Shown here one piece after another: positions 24,311 to 31,675 of a DNA stretch of 64,000 bases (position 1 is the stretch's first letter; each line of letters begins with the position of its first letter). This DNA is from Bradyrhizobium sp. 138. GTDB taxonomy: Bacteria; Pseudomonadota; Alphaproteobacteria; Rhizobiales; Xanthobacteraceae. Where the stretch lies: positions 62,001 to 126,000 of the forward strand of contig NZ_JADPKT010000070.1 of NCBI RefSeq assembly GCF_023074075.1. Direction: 5' to 3'. The translations under genes and the position numbers were made by a program. The notes under the pieces were generated by a model. It was not told the origin of the DNA, searched no databases, and saw only the letters and a list, made by a program, of their open reading frames with translations.

Positions 24311-24438
24311 CGAGCATGAAAATGCTCGTCGCGTGCGTAGCCCGTGGAAGCACCAGGCCCCGTTGGACGCTGCTCGCGATTTCGTTTCTCCTCTCCGCGA
24401 TCATCGTGATCGGCTTGCGCATCGCGTTGGAAGATTAG
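24304..24438 (+). CDS. 44-aa membrane protein
   Basis: ATG 24304 overlaps the previous stop; ATG 24316 is an alternative. Basic N-terminal half (CVARGSTRPRW) and one hydrophobic helix (TLLAISFLLSAIIVIGLRIA). Coupled to 24101-24310. Confidence 0.5.
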   Translation: MLTSMKMLVACVARGSTRPRWTLLAISFLLSAIIVIGLRIALED

Positions 24439-24440
24439 TG

Positions 24441-24526
24441 CGTAGGATGGGTTGAGCACTTGCGAAACCCATCTGCTTCGTCGGTGGGGCTTTTGATGGG
24501 TTTCGCTTCGCTCTACCCATCCTACG
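24441..24526. repeat. GTAGGATGGG palindromic repeat, copy A
   Basis: Outer arm GTAGGATGGGTTGAGC (24442-24457) pairs with GCTCTACCCATCCTAC (24510-24525). A perfect inner 12-bp pair GCGAAACCCATC / GATGGGTTTCGC lies at 24462-24473 and 24495-24506. Nearly identical to copy B at 25091-25173. Confidence 0.9.
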
Positions 24527-24701
24527 AGCTCCTGTACACAAGCTTGGCCGACCACTTTTCTAGGCTTGCGGATGAGGTTGAGAGTGCGATCGAGCAGCAG
24601 CGCGCGGAGCCCGGAACGGAAGCGGACGGCACGCGTGCACCCTGGAACCGCAACCTTCCTTTGCCCGTTTAGTCAGCGGGCAGAGAATGGAGGAGGAAAC
24701 C

Positions 24702-24785
24702 ATGCCAGTCGTACTGCTTTGGGCCGTGCCTACGGTTCTCGTGATCGGTGGCGTCGGCTACTATTTTCTTCGTGTCGTGCACTAG
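24702..24785 (+). CDS. 27-aa membrane peptide with strong ribosome site
   Basis: ATG 24702 follows GGAGGAGG. The product is almost wholly one hydrophobic helix (MPVVLLWAVPTVLVIGGVGY, then YFLRVVH). A terminator-like hairpin follows at 24821-24860. The strong start signal makes it more than a chance ORF. Confidence 0.6.
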   Translation: MPVVLLWAVPTVLVIGGVGYYFLRVVH

Positions 24786-24820
24786 GCTTTTTGTTTGATC
24801 ATCGAGCCTTTGCACTGCCG

Positions 24821-24860
24821 GAAGCCCAGCGCCTTCCTATTGCCCAGACGCTGGGCTTTC
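24821..24860 (+). terminator. Hairpin after the 27-aa membrane peptide gene
   Basis: GAAGCCCAGCG (24821-24831) pairs with CGCTGGGCTTT (24849-24859) across a 17-nt loop. No long T-run follows, so termination is plausible but not certain. Confidence 0.45.
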
Positions 24861-24885
24861 GGCTGTAGCCTGAAGGTCGTGGCCC

Positions 24886-25062
24886 ATGAGCCAAGAAGAT
24901 GCCAAATGGTTCCGCGACCAGGCGGAGGAATGCATTCAGAACGCAGCGAGCCTGAGCACTCAGGCTGCCAAGGAAGCCTGGCTCCGGCTCGCCGGCAACT
25001 TGATAAGGCTCGCAGAAGGTGTTGAGCTGAGAGGAACAAGGGCACGCAAGGATAGCGATTGA
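24886..25062 (+). CDS. Small helical protein of unknown function
   Basis: 58 aa from ATG 24886. WFRDQAEECIQNAASLSTQA followed by EAWLRLAGNLIRLAEGVE is a two-helix pattern seen in many short Bradyrhizobium proteins (R-x-x-AEEC...L...LAE). No enzymatic motif. Ends just before repeat copy B. Confidence 0.6.
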   Translation: MSQEDAKWFRDQAEECIQNAASLSTQAAKEAWLRLAGNLIRLAEGVELRGTRARKDSD

Positions 25063-25090
25063 TCCTAGGAGGCACTCGCATCCTTGAGCG

Positions 25091-25173
25091 GTAGGATGGG
25101 TTGAGCTTGCGAAACCCATCTGCTTCGTCGGTGGGGCTTTTGATGGGTTTCGCTTCGCTCTACCCATCCTACG
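25091..25173. repeat. GTAGGATGGG palindromic repeat, copy B
   Basis: GTAGGATGGGTTGAGC at the left end, TACCCATCCTACG at the right, and the inner GCGAAACCCATC / GATGGGTTTCGC pair. It differs from copy A mainly by a 2-base deletion near the left arm. A short ACGAACT direct repeat follows at about 25171-25190. Confidence 0.88.
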
Positions 25174-25273
25174 AACTACGAACTACGAACGACGAGGTCG
25201 CCAACTGAAACGGCTCTTCATATCGAAATTTGCCGGGGGGACGCCCCTTGGGCGTGAACAGTCGCTCCGACGC

Positions 25274-25474
25274 TTATTTGCGCCGCTGCAATCCGGGCGA
25301 GGCCAGCCAGTCGGTTAGATGGGAGCCGATCTCGGCGAGCCTGGCTCGCTTAAGTAAACCCTCACGTTCCGCACCAGCCGGTAACCTGCTCGCCCGTTCC
25401 TTGAGTTTATTGGCCTGTTCGGCGATTCGTTCTTCAAGCGAGCGAGTTTGCTTCACTCTGCGGCGCTCTCCCAT
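25274..25474 (-). CDS. Small Arg-rich helical protein (paralogue of 22438-22638)
   Basis: 66 aa from ATG 25474 with AAGGAG 6 bases upstream. RRRVKQTRSLEERIAEQA at the start and WLASPGLQRRK at the end mirror the protein at 22438. The central helix is Lys/Glu/Arg-rich. Monocistronic, on the opposite strand from its paralogue. Confidence 0.7.
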   Translation of the reverse strand: MGERRRVKQTRSLEERIAEQANKLKERASRLPAGAEREGLLKRARLAEIGSHLTDWLASPGLQRRK

Positions 25475-25757
25475 GGCGCGCTCCTTAGCTGCTGAATACG
25501 ATTTCCAAACCGCGAAAAATAAGCTCACCTCCGGTCGCAAAACCAGAACGGCCCCGGATTCACAACTCAACTCAGCTCCGGGGCGCCCTTAGAAAAATGG
25601 CCCCAGCTCAGGGGATTTCGGCGGGCATTAGAGCTGGGGCCGATCGGGTTTGCCCTTGGGGAAGGGCGACGGGAAAACTCGGCAATTGCAGGAATGTTCC
25701 TGTCCTAATATCAAATTGCGCGAGAGCCCTGATCTTTCGAACTGAAGCGGGTCTAGG

Positions 25758-25835
25758 CGTAGGATGGTTGAGCCCTTGCGAAACCCGTGATGCCTCGTCG
25801 TCGATGGGTTTCGCAAGCGCTCTACCCATCCTACG
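25758..25835. repeat. GTAGGATGGG palindromic repeat, copy C
   Basis: Shorter, more diverged copy: GTAGGATGG left arm, a CTACCCATCCTACG right arm, and the inner GCGAAACCCGTGA / TCGATGGGTTTCGC arms partly paired. Confidence 0.8.
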
Positions 25836-25848
25836 AGCTGAGGAGGCC

Positions 25849-26019
25849 TCAGTCGTTCCAGATGCGTTCGCCGCATTCGCATTCGAACAGGTGGATGAGG
25901 TTGCCGGTTTCCATGTTCAGTATTGCGCGAACCAACTCCAGCTGCTTGTCGCAGATACGACATTTCCGGGCCGAATTATTTTCGATTTCTCCGATTTTCT
26001 CTGCGCGGAACAGATCCAT
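25849..26019 (-). CDS. 56-aa zinc-ribbon-like protein
   Basis: ATG 26019. CRIC at residues 20-23 and CEC at 47-49 within LFECECGERIWND could ligate one zinc. The N-terminal 19 residues are charged. Starts 13 bases downstream of repeat copy C's right edge on the reverse strand. No family name known to me. Confidence 0.6.
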   Translation of the reverse strand: MDLFRAEKIGEIENNSARKCRICDKQLELVRAILNMETGNLIHLFECECGERIWND

Positions 26020-26137
26020 ATAAAGCCCCCATCAAAATCGGAGGGACGTTACTCCATTGGTTCCGCAAGTGGATCATACAGAGGTATATTGCCGGCGCTC
26101 CGATTGAGGCGGCCCCGTTCCCGTTAAATCTAACCCT

Positions 26138-26220
26138 CGGTTGAACCTTGCGAACCCATCATGCCTCGTCGTCGACGGACGGATTGATGGGTTTCGCTTT
26201 CGCGCTACCCATCCGACGAG
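26138..26220. repeat. GTAGGATGGG palindromic repeat, degenerate copy D
   Basis: CGGTTGAACCTTGCGAACCCATC left and GATGGGTTTCGC...CTACCCATCCGACGAG right. The outer left arm has decayed, but the inner pair and right arm are clear. Confidence 0.7.
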
Positions 26221-26223
26221 CTC

Positions 26224-26451
26224 TCAATCACGCATTTGCAGGCGCTGGCGCAGAAAAACAAAGGACATCACGCCGTTCACGACAACAAGACTGAAGATGA
26301 CAATTGCAGCATCTTCACCGGGAAGCCCAAGAAACATCATGACGAAGAGGAGGCCGATGGCCCAAACGGTGTTGATCATCATTCGCCTGAATAGCGCGCC
26401 ATAGGTTGGGACACCCGCGAGCCAGTCGCCCAGGAAATACCACAGACTCAT
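26224..26451 (-). CDS. Small two-helix membrane protein
   Basis: 75 aa from ATG 26451 with GAGGG upstream. Two hydrophobic helices (TVWAIGLLFVMMFLGL and AIVIFSLVVVNGVMSFVFL) with a short GEDA link, and a basic end (RQRLQMRD). No motif identifying a family. The gene ends next to repeat copy D. Confidence 0.62.
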   Translation of the reverse strand: MSLWYFLGDWLAGVPTYGALFRRMMINTVWAIGLLFVMMFLGLPGEDAAIVIFSLVVVNGVMSFVFLRQRLQMRD

Positions 26452-26816
26452 ACGGCCCTCATTCTGGCGAGCTGCAACAGATGGATCGACTACCTGTAAC
26501 TTCAATGAGACTAAGCGTGCATTAATCGGCACGCGCAACCCGCCAACCCACAATGTGCCACTTTGTCGCTGGCCGTTGCGACATTCCATTCGGCTCTGTG
26601 GCTCGGCTCATTGCCGCGCTTCGCCGTGACGGTGCGCAGTGCGAGGAAAGGCGAAGCGAGCAAACGAGACAGCGGGGCAATCGTTCCTCATGGCCTCACC
26701 TCGCGAGTTCGATCGAAGCTTGACCATGCTGCGGCCCTCGGCAGCTTCGAAACCCGAGCAACCAATTCGAATCTCGCTTGTTGTCGCCGGCACAATCACT
26801 TGCAGGAGACAACAAC
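26452..26816. other. Intergenic region, 365 bases
   Basis: Divergent promoter space. It holds the ribosome site GCAGGAG for the downstream gene; no further ORF, hairpin or repeat that I can support. Confidence 0.5.
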
Positions 26817-27137
26817 ATGACACGTCTAACTCTGCTGGCCGCAACCTTGTTGCTGCTCGCATCAGTGCCCGCGGGCGCCCAGTCGCAGCCGGCGCAAAGC
26901 GGGCCGGCCAACAACCCCGTCAACAGCTCGGACCAGAACAACTCGAACACACCGGTCGCCGGACGCAACAGCTTCACCGAGGGACAGGCGAAATCGCGGA
27001 TCGAGGGCGCCGGATATTCCAACGTCTCCGGCCTGCAGAAGGATGACCAGGGCGTCTGGCGCGGCAAGGCCGACAAGGCCGGCACCAAGACCGACGTCAG
27101 CCTGGACTTCCAGGGCAACGTGAACCCGGCCAAGTAA
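26817..27137 (+). CDS. Secreted protein, PepSY-like C-terminal half
   Basis: 106 aa from ATG 26817 with AGGAG upstream. Sec signal peptide (MTRLTLLAATLLLLASVPAG, cleavage after AGA), then an Asn/Gln/Ser linker. The C-terminal domain (FTEGQAKSRIEGAGYSNVSG, then GVWRGKADKAG) has the helix-plus-strands order of PepSY-like periplasmic domains. Followed after 12 bases by the stress-protein-like gene; probably an operon responding to envelope or general stress. Confidence 0.65.
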   Translation: MTRLTLLAATLLLLASVPAGAQSQPAQSGPANNPVNSSDQNNSNTPVAGRNSFTEGQAKSRIEGAGYSNVSGLQKDDQGVWRGKADKAGTKTDVSLDFQGNVNPAK

Positions 27138-27149
27138 GGAATCCCGGAC

Positions 27150-27776
27150 ATGACAACCATCATCTCCCGCCTCTACGACAATTATTCCGACGCCGAGCGC
27201 GCCGTGACCCGGCTCGAGGCGGCCGGCGTGCCGCAATCCGACATCAGCATCGTCGCCAACAATTCGGACAATTGGTACGGCTCCAAGCGCGGCAAGGTCG
27301 ACCGTGACCGCGACGGCACCGACGATCGTGCCGAAGGCGCCGGCACCGGTGCCAGCATCGGCGCCGGCCTCGGCGGCGCGGCAGGCCTTCTCGCCGGCCT
27401 TGGCCTGCTCGCCATTCCCGGCCTCGGGCCGGTCGTCGCTGCAGGATGGCTGGCCTCGACCGCCGCCGGCGCAGCGGCCGGAGCGGCCACGGGCGGAATC
27501 GTCGGCGCCCTGACGCAGGCCGGCGTCTCGAGGGAGGATGCATCGCGCTATGCCGAGGGCGTTCGTCGCGGTGGCACGCTGGTGTCCGCGAGGGTGCCCG
27601 ACCAGGACCGCGCGCGGCTCGATGCGCTTCTTCACGAGAGGTCCGTGAACCTCGGGGATCGCAGCGCGGCCTGGCAGAAGAGCGGCTGGACCGACTTCGA
27701 TGCCGCAAGCCCGCCGCTGTCGCCGGAAGACATCGGCCGCGAGCGCGAGCTCTACGGCGCGGGTACGCGGCGATAG
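27150..27776 (+). CDS. YflT-like general stress protein with Gly/Ala-rich membrane-like centre
   Basis: 208 aa. N-terminal SRLYDNYSDAERAVTRLEAA with DISIVANNSDN matches the YflT/general-stress-17M domain. The middle is a Gly/Ala-rich hydrophobic stretch (~residues 70-125) that could insert in membranes. The C terminus, with SREDASRYAEGVRRGGTLVS, resembles the repeated half seen in related proteins. Forms an operon with the secreted protein 12 bases upstream. A strong hairpin follows at 27801-27819. Confidence 0.7.
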   Translation: MTTIISRLYDNYSDAERAVTRLEAAGVPQSDISIVANNSDNWYGSKRGKVDRDRDGTDDRAEGAGTGASIGAGLGGAAGLLAGLGLLAIPGLGPVVAAGWLASTAAGAAAGAATGGIVGALTQAGVSREDASRYAEGVRRGGTLVSARVPDQDRARLDALLHERSVNLGDRSAAWQKSGWTDFDAASPPLSPEDIGRERELYGAGTRR

Positions 27777-27800
27777 CGTTCGCCTGACCTGACAAGGCAA

Positions 27801-27819
27801 GGCCCCGCGGTGCGGGGCC
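27801..27819 (+). terminator. GC-rich terminator-like hairpin
   Basis: GGCCCCGC-GGT-GCGGGGCC, a perfect 8-bp stem 24 bases after the stress-protein stop. No T-tract follows. Confidence 0.6.
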
Positions 27820-27924
27820 CTGCGTCGTGAGAGCGTTCCGCCTTGCCGCGTCGGGAAAAACAGGTATTTGGCGCCAAATTTAGCCAAATCCGGCATATCG
27901 GATTCGGCGGAATGAAAGCTCTTC

Positions 27925-27946
27925 GCGACATGCTGAAGCATGTCGC
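27925..27946 (+). promoter_or_regulatory. 9-bp stem-loop upstream of the small membrane protein
   Basis: GCGACATGC-TGAA-GCATGTCGC, perfect, 49 bases before ATG 27996. Could be a leader hairpin or operator; nothing more is known. Confidence 0.4.
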
Positions 27947-27995
27947 CCGCTCTCCTTGCGCGGACGCAATCGGGAGCGCTTCGGAGAGATCGCCC

Positions 27996-28181
27996 ATGTA
28001 CTACGTCGCCGCTGCATTGCTGGTGCTGTCGGGACTGTTCTATTCCGCGAGCCATCACGAGATCGGCTCGTTCGGCGTCACCATGTGCACCTACGGCAGC
28101 CGGTTCTGTGACAACCCGCTGATCGTCTTTTCCGGCGCGGCGCTGGCCGCCGCCTGGGGCATGTTCGTCAGCGTCAAGTAG
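27996..28181 (+). CDS. Small membrane protein of unknown function
   Basis: 61 aa from ATG 27996 with CGGAGAG upstream. Two hydrophobic helices (YYVAAALLVLSGLFYSASH and LIVFSGAALAAAWGMFVSVK) separated by a loop with two cysteines (MCTYGSRFCDNP) that could form a disulfide outside the membrane. I recall similar proteins in Bradyrhizobium. Confidence 0.6.
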   Translation: MYYVAAALLVLSGLFYSASHHEIGSFGVTMCTYGSRFCDNPLIVFSGAALAAAWGMFVSVK

Positions 28182-28272
28182 CGAGGCGGCGCAAGCCTTC
28201 ATCCCTGATGTTGAGATCGCCACCGGACGCGGGACAAACCTCGCGGGTCGGCCGTGCGGAATAGAACTCTTG

Positions 28273-28311
28273 CGATGGTGGCAATCTACAGGTGTTTTGC
28301 CCGGCGGTCAA
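28273..28311 (+). repeat. Partial copy of the nested-hairpin repeat (3' tail only)
   Basis: CGATGGTGGCAATCTACAGG then TGTTTTGCCCGGCGGTCAA aligns with the tail of copies 1-3 with several mismatches; the hairpin part is missing. Confidence 0.65.
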
Positions 28312-28364
28312 GTTGAATTAGCATTTTCAGAAATACCACGGTTGGCCGCGCGGCAGGAACTTAT

Positions 28365-28393
28365 GTTCTCTCATTAGCATTTGCTATGAGAAC
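28365..28393 (+). promoter_or_regulatory. Imperfect inverted repeat upstream of the NRAMP-like gene
   Basis: GTTCTCTCATTAGC-ATTT-GCTATGAGAAC, with small bulges, 26 bases before ATG 28420. Position fits an operator or leader hairpin controlling a metal transporter. It does not match a Fur, Mur or MntR consensus I can recall. Confidence 0.4.
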
Positions 28394-28419
28394 AACGCCC
28401 CGATCGAGGTCTTCCTTCC

Positions 28420-29706
28420 ATGAGCGACAGCGCCGGCACCCCGACGAAATCCTCGCCGACGCTGCTGCAACGGCTGGGGCCGGGCCTGATCACCGGAGCT
28501 GCCGACGACGATCCGTCGGGCATCGCCACCTATTCGCAGGCCGGCGCGCAATTCGGCTACGGGCTGCTGTGGACGGTGTTTCTGACCACACCGTTCATGA
28601 TCGCCATCCAGCTCGTCAGTGCGCAGATCGGCCGCGTCACCGGCAAGGGGCTCGCTGCCAACGTCATGCAGGTCGCGCCGCGCTGGGCGGTGCTGGGCCT
28701 CGTCGCCATGCTCGTCGCCGCGAACACGTTCAACATCGCCGCCGACATCGCCGCGATGGCCGAAGCGCTTTCGCTCGTCATCGGCGGGCTCAACCACGAG
28801 CACGCGCTGATCTTCGCGGCGGGCTCGACCCTGCTACAGGTGTTCCTGCCCTATCGCCGCTACTCGCCGGTGCTGAAATTCCTCACCCTGGCGCTGTTCG
28901 CCTATGTCGCGACCGCCTTCACCATCAAGATCCCGTGGAGCACGGCGCTGCTCGCCGCGGTATGGCCCAAGGCCAATGTCAGCGCCGACTATTTCATGAT
29001 GGTGGTGGCGGTGCTCGGCACCACGATCAGCCCTTATCTGTTCTTCTGGCAGGCCGCGCAGGAGATCGAGGAGATGCATCAGGGCAAACAGGACAAGCCG
29101 CTTCGCGAGCTCAAGCGCGGCGGCCGACCTGAGCTCGCGCGCATCAGGGCCGACACCATCTCCGGCATGCTGCTGTCCAACGGCATCGCCTTCTTCATCA
29201 TTCTCACCACCGCGTCGGTGCTGCACGCCAACGGCGTCACCAACATCGGTTCGGCAACGGAGGCGGCCGAAGCGCTGCGACCGCTCGCCGGAGACTTCAC
29301 CTTCGCGCTGTTCGCGCTCGGCATCATCGGCACGGGCCTGCTCGCGATCCCGGTGCTGGCAGGCTCGGCCGCTTATGGCGTCGCGGAGATCTTCGGCTGG
29401 CGCGCCACGCTGGAGGCCAAGCCCGACGAGGCGGTCGGGTTCTACACCATCATCGCCGCGGCCACCATCATCGGCTTCGGGCTCGGCTTCACCGGAATAG
29501 ACTCGATCCACATGCTGGTCTGGAGCGCGGTGCTGAATGGCATCGTCGCCGTCCCCATCATGGCGATGATGATGCTGATCGTCTCGAGCCGCGCGATCAT
29601 GGGCCGCTTCAGGGCCCGGTCATGGCTGATCGCACTCGGCTGGCTCGGCACCGCGCTGATGGCGCTGGCCGTCCTCGCCTTGCTCGGCTCGTCGGTGATG
29701 GGCTGA
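28420..29706 (+). CDS. NRAMP-related divalent metal transporter
   Basis: 428 aa with about eleven hydrophobic helices, the NRAMP size and layout. The first unwound-helix motif reads DDDPSGIATYSQAG (residues 29-42) where classical NRAMPs have DPGN. In the sixth helix, TTISPYLFFW (201-210) replaces the A-x-x-M-P-H segment, so the metal-selecting Met is missing. Such divergence is known for NRAMP-related magnesium transporters, so Mg2+ rather than Mn2+ or Fe2+ is possible (inference). A putative regulatory inverted repeat lies upstream. Its stop precedes a convergent gene by 4 bases. Confidence 0.82.
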   Translation: MSDSAGTPTKSSPTLLQRLGPGLITGAADDDPSGIATYSQAGAQFGYGLLWTVFLTTPFMIAIQLVSAQIGRVTGKGLAANVMQVAPRWAVLGLVAMLVAANTFNIAADIAAMAEALSLVIGGLNHEHALIFAAGSTLLQVFLPYRRYSPVLKFLTLALFAYVATAFTIKIPWSTALLAAVWPKANVSADYFMMVVAVLGTTISPYLFFWQAAQEIEEMHQGKQDKPLRELKRGGRPELARIRADTISGMLLSNGIAFFIILTTASVLHANGVTNIGSATEAAEALRPLAGDFTFALFALGIIGTGLLAIPVLAGSAAYGVAEIFGWRATLEAKPDEAVGFYTIIAAATIIGFGLGFTGIDSIHMLVWSAVLNGIVAVPIMAMMMLIVSSRAIMGRFRARSWLIALGWLGTALMALAVLALLGSSVMG

Positions 29707-29710
29707 CGAA

Positions 29711-29995
29711 CTACGGCGTCACGGGATTGACGGTCGGCGACGTCTTCGGCCCCGGCCGCGCCGGCTCGATCGGCGATTTCGGTCTGGTCGGGAGCACTGC
29801 GGCGCCAGCGGCCCGTGCCGCTTCTCCCGTGGTTGCATACATCGCAACATGGGCGGGCTGGGTCTTGGCGCGATTCCAGGGGCCGTGGTCGACGATCAGC
29901 ATTGCTGCAATCGTCACACCGGCCACGATGAGCGCGATCACGCCGGGATGGCGGAGGGCGGTAGACATGGAGCTGGCGAAACGATCACTTGTCAT
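29711..29995 (-). CDS. Single-pass membrane protein with Pro-rich periplasmic tail
   Basis: 94 aa from ATG 29995; ATG 29968 is also possible. One helix (GVIALIVAGVTIAAMLIVD) after ~18 residues, then a Pro/Ala/Thr-rich tail (TRPKSPIEPARPGPKTSPTV) likely in the periplasm. No domain. Converges tightly on the NRAMP-related gene. Confidence 0.55.
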   Translation of the reverse strand: MTSDRFASSMSTALRHPGVIALIVAGVTIAAMLIVDHGPWNRAKTQPAHVAMYATTGEAARAAGAAVLPTRPKSPIEPARPGPKTSPTVNPVTP

Positions 29996-30168
29996 CGATG
30001 GATCCGCTGTTGTCCTATCGGAGGTTAATTCATGGGCGCCCCTCCCGGTTCCCACATCCCTCCAACATGTTCCAGGCCAGAATGGCGCTTCTGCGGCAGC
30101 AAAGCGCCCGCGCGAAGAACAGCCCCTTTCGGCCGTTGCCCTTGCAGCGCACAAGTGCGTCCGCCGAT

Positions 30169-31146
30169 TCACTCGCCCGGAGCGATCGCGTTGCTCGGCG
30201 TCGGCCGATCGGTGATCTGCTGGCCGAACAGGCTGCCGATCAGCTCGACAGCGGTCCGCGCCGTCCGACCGCGTTCGTCCAGAAAGGGATTGAGCTCGAC
30301 GATGTCGACCGATCCGACCACGCCGGAATCGTGCAACAGCTCCATGATCAGATGCGCTTCGCGGTAGGTCGCACCACCCGGCACCGTGGTGCCGACGCCC
30401 GGCGCCACGCACGGATCGAGGAAATCGACGTCGAAGCTGACGTGCAGCACGCCGTTGCTCGCCTTGACCCGCTCGATGACCCGCCGGATCAACACGGCGA
30501 CGCCGAATTCGTCGATCTGGCGCATGTCGACGACCCTGATCTGGCGTGCGCGCATCAGCTCCTTTTCGAGCTTGTCGATCGAACGCGCGCCGAACAGGTC
30601 CAGCCTATCCGGGGTGATCGAAGCGCGCGGATCGTCGCCGAGCAGGCCGTCGAGGCCGGGCTCGCCGCACAAGAACGCGGCCGACATGCCGTGCATGTTC
30701 GCGGTGATCGTCGTCTCCGGCGTGTTGTAGTCGGCATGGGCATCGAGCCAGAGCACGAACAGCTCCCGTCCACGCTCCTGCCAATGGCGCGCCATGGCAT
30801 TGACCGATCCCATGGACAGCGTGTGATCGCCGCCGAGGAAGATCGGCAGCGCACCGGTTTTCGCGATCTCATGGCCTCGTTGGCTCAGAACGCGCGTCCA
30901 GCGCTGGATTTCCCGGTAGTGATTGGCTCTTTCCGGCGGCCTGTCGGCGAGGTCCCGCACCTCGCTTGCGGAAACATCGCCGTAGTCGACGACCTCGAAA
31001 CCCAGGCTCTCGAGCAATGTCGCAAGGCCCGCGGTACGCAGCGCCGCAGGGCCCATCAAGGTGCCGCGCTGCGAAGCACCCATGTCGATGGGGGCACCGA
31101 GCAAGGCGATGCGCCGGGCGCGATCCGTCATGGTTCGATCGGTCAC
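30169..31146 (-). CDS. rocF: Arginase (ureohydrolase family)
   Basis: 325 aa. The dinuclear Mn site is complete: GGDH (105-108), DAHADYNT (135-142) and SFDVDFLDP near residue 240. Length and the N-terminal GAPIDMGASQRGT match arginase rather than agmatinase. It hydrolyses arginine to ornithine and urea. GTG 31146 is chosen because AGGAG stands 6 bases upstream; ATG 31131 is five codons later. No urease or ocd gene is adjacent. Confidence 0.88.
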   Translation of the reverse strand: MTDRTMTDRARRIALLGAPIDMGASQRGTLMGPAALRTAGLATLLESLGFEVVDYGDVSASEVRDLADRPPERANHYREIQRWTRVLSQRGHEIAKTGALPIFLGGDHTLSMGSVNAMARHWQERGRELFVLWLDAHADYNTPETTITANMHGMSAAFLCGEPGLDGLLGDDPRASITPDRLDLFGARSIDKLEKELMRARQIRVVDMRQIDEFGVAVLIRRVIERVKASNGVLHVSFDVDFLDPCVAPGVGTTVPGGATYREAHLIMELLHDSGVVGSVDIVELNPFLDERGRTARTAVELIGSLFGQQITDRPTPSNAIAPGE

Positions 31147-31295
31147 GGCTGTCTCCTGACGTCAGCAAAGCTCCCGCCAACCTAACAGAGATTCGCATCC
31201 GTCGTTTCCCGGGGGCTTCGCTTTAGCCGGAACAAAATCCCGCCCGCTGAATTGCCCATTCAAGGCCGGCACCCGCCGTCAATCACGGCGCCTGT

Positions 31296-31360
31296 CGCGG
31301 ATAGCCAAAGGTCATCAGACCCGCTGTTCTAAACGAGCGCTCGCGCGGATAGCCAAAGGT
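31296..31360 (+). repeat. 17-bp direct repeat CGCGGATAGCCAAAGGT
   Basis: Two exact copies at 31296-31312 and 31344-31360, 48 bases apart start to start, in the gap before the small membrane protein gene. No ORF crosses them. Function unknown. Confidence 0.85.
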
Positions 31361-31395
31361 GCCGGCCTCCGCCATCAGGCCTGGAGGTCGCGCAC

Positions 31396-31656
31396 TTGAG
31401 CACGGAGATCCCGCAATCCCCTTCCCAACCCGGCGTGGCCGAGCGTGCCATCGATACGGCAGCAGATGTCTCCCGCACGATCGGTGAAGTCGCCGGCGGC
31501 CTGCACGCAGCAGTCGACCGTCTGACCTCTACGATCGAGGAATCGCGCAAGCCCGGCGGAGCCCTCGCGACGGTCGCGGCGATCACGCGTGAAGCGCCGC
31601 TTGCCAGCCTGTTCGTCGCTTTCCTCTTTGGCGTCGCGGTCGCGCGGCGGCGGTAG
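31396..31656 (+). CDS. Small membrane-anchored protein (ElaB/DUF883-like architecture)
   Basis: 86 aa from TTG 31396; GGAGGT 7 bases upstream supports this rare start. A long soluble amphipathic helix (VAGGLHAAVDRLTSTIEESR) is followed by a C-terminal helix (LASLFVAFLFGVAVARRR) that should anchor it, the layout of ElaB/YqjD proteins that tether ribosomes in enterobacteria. Function here is inferred from layout only. Converges on the GGDEF-EAL gene. Confidence 0.6.
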   Translation: MSTEIPQSPSQPGVAERAIDTAADVSRTIGEVAGGLHAAVDRLTSTIEESRKPGGALATVAAITREAPLASLFVAFLFGVAVARRR

Positions 31657-31675
31657 AAAACGCGGCCACCCCCCC

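Noticed and set aside
26862..28223. 453-codon minus-strand frame across two small genes
   Set aside because: Opposite the secreted, stress and membrane protein genes, each with ribosome sites and sensible products.
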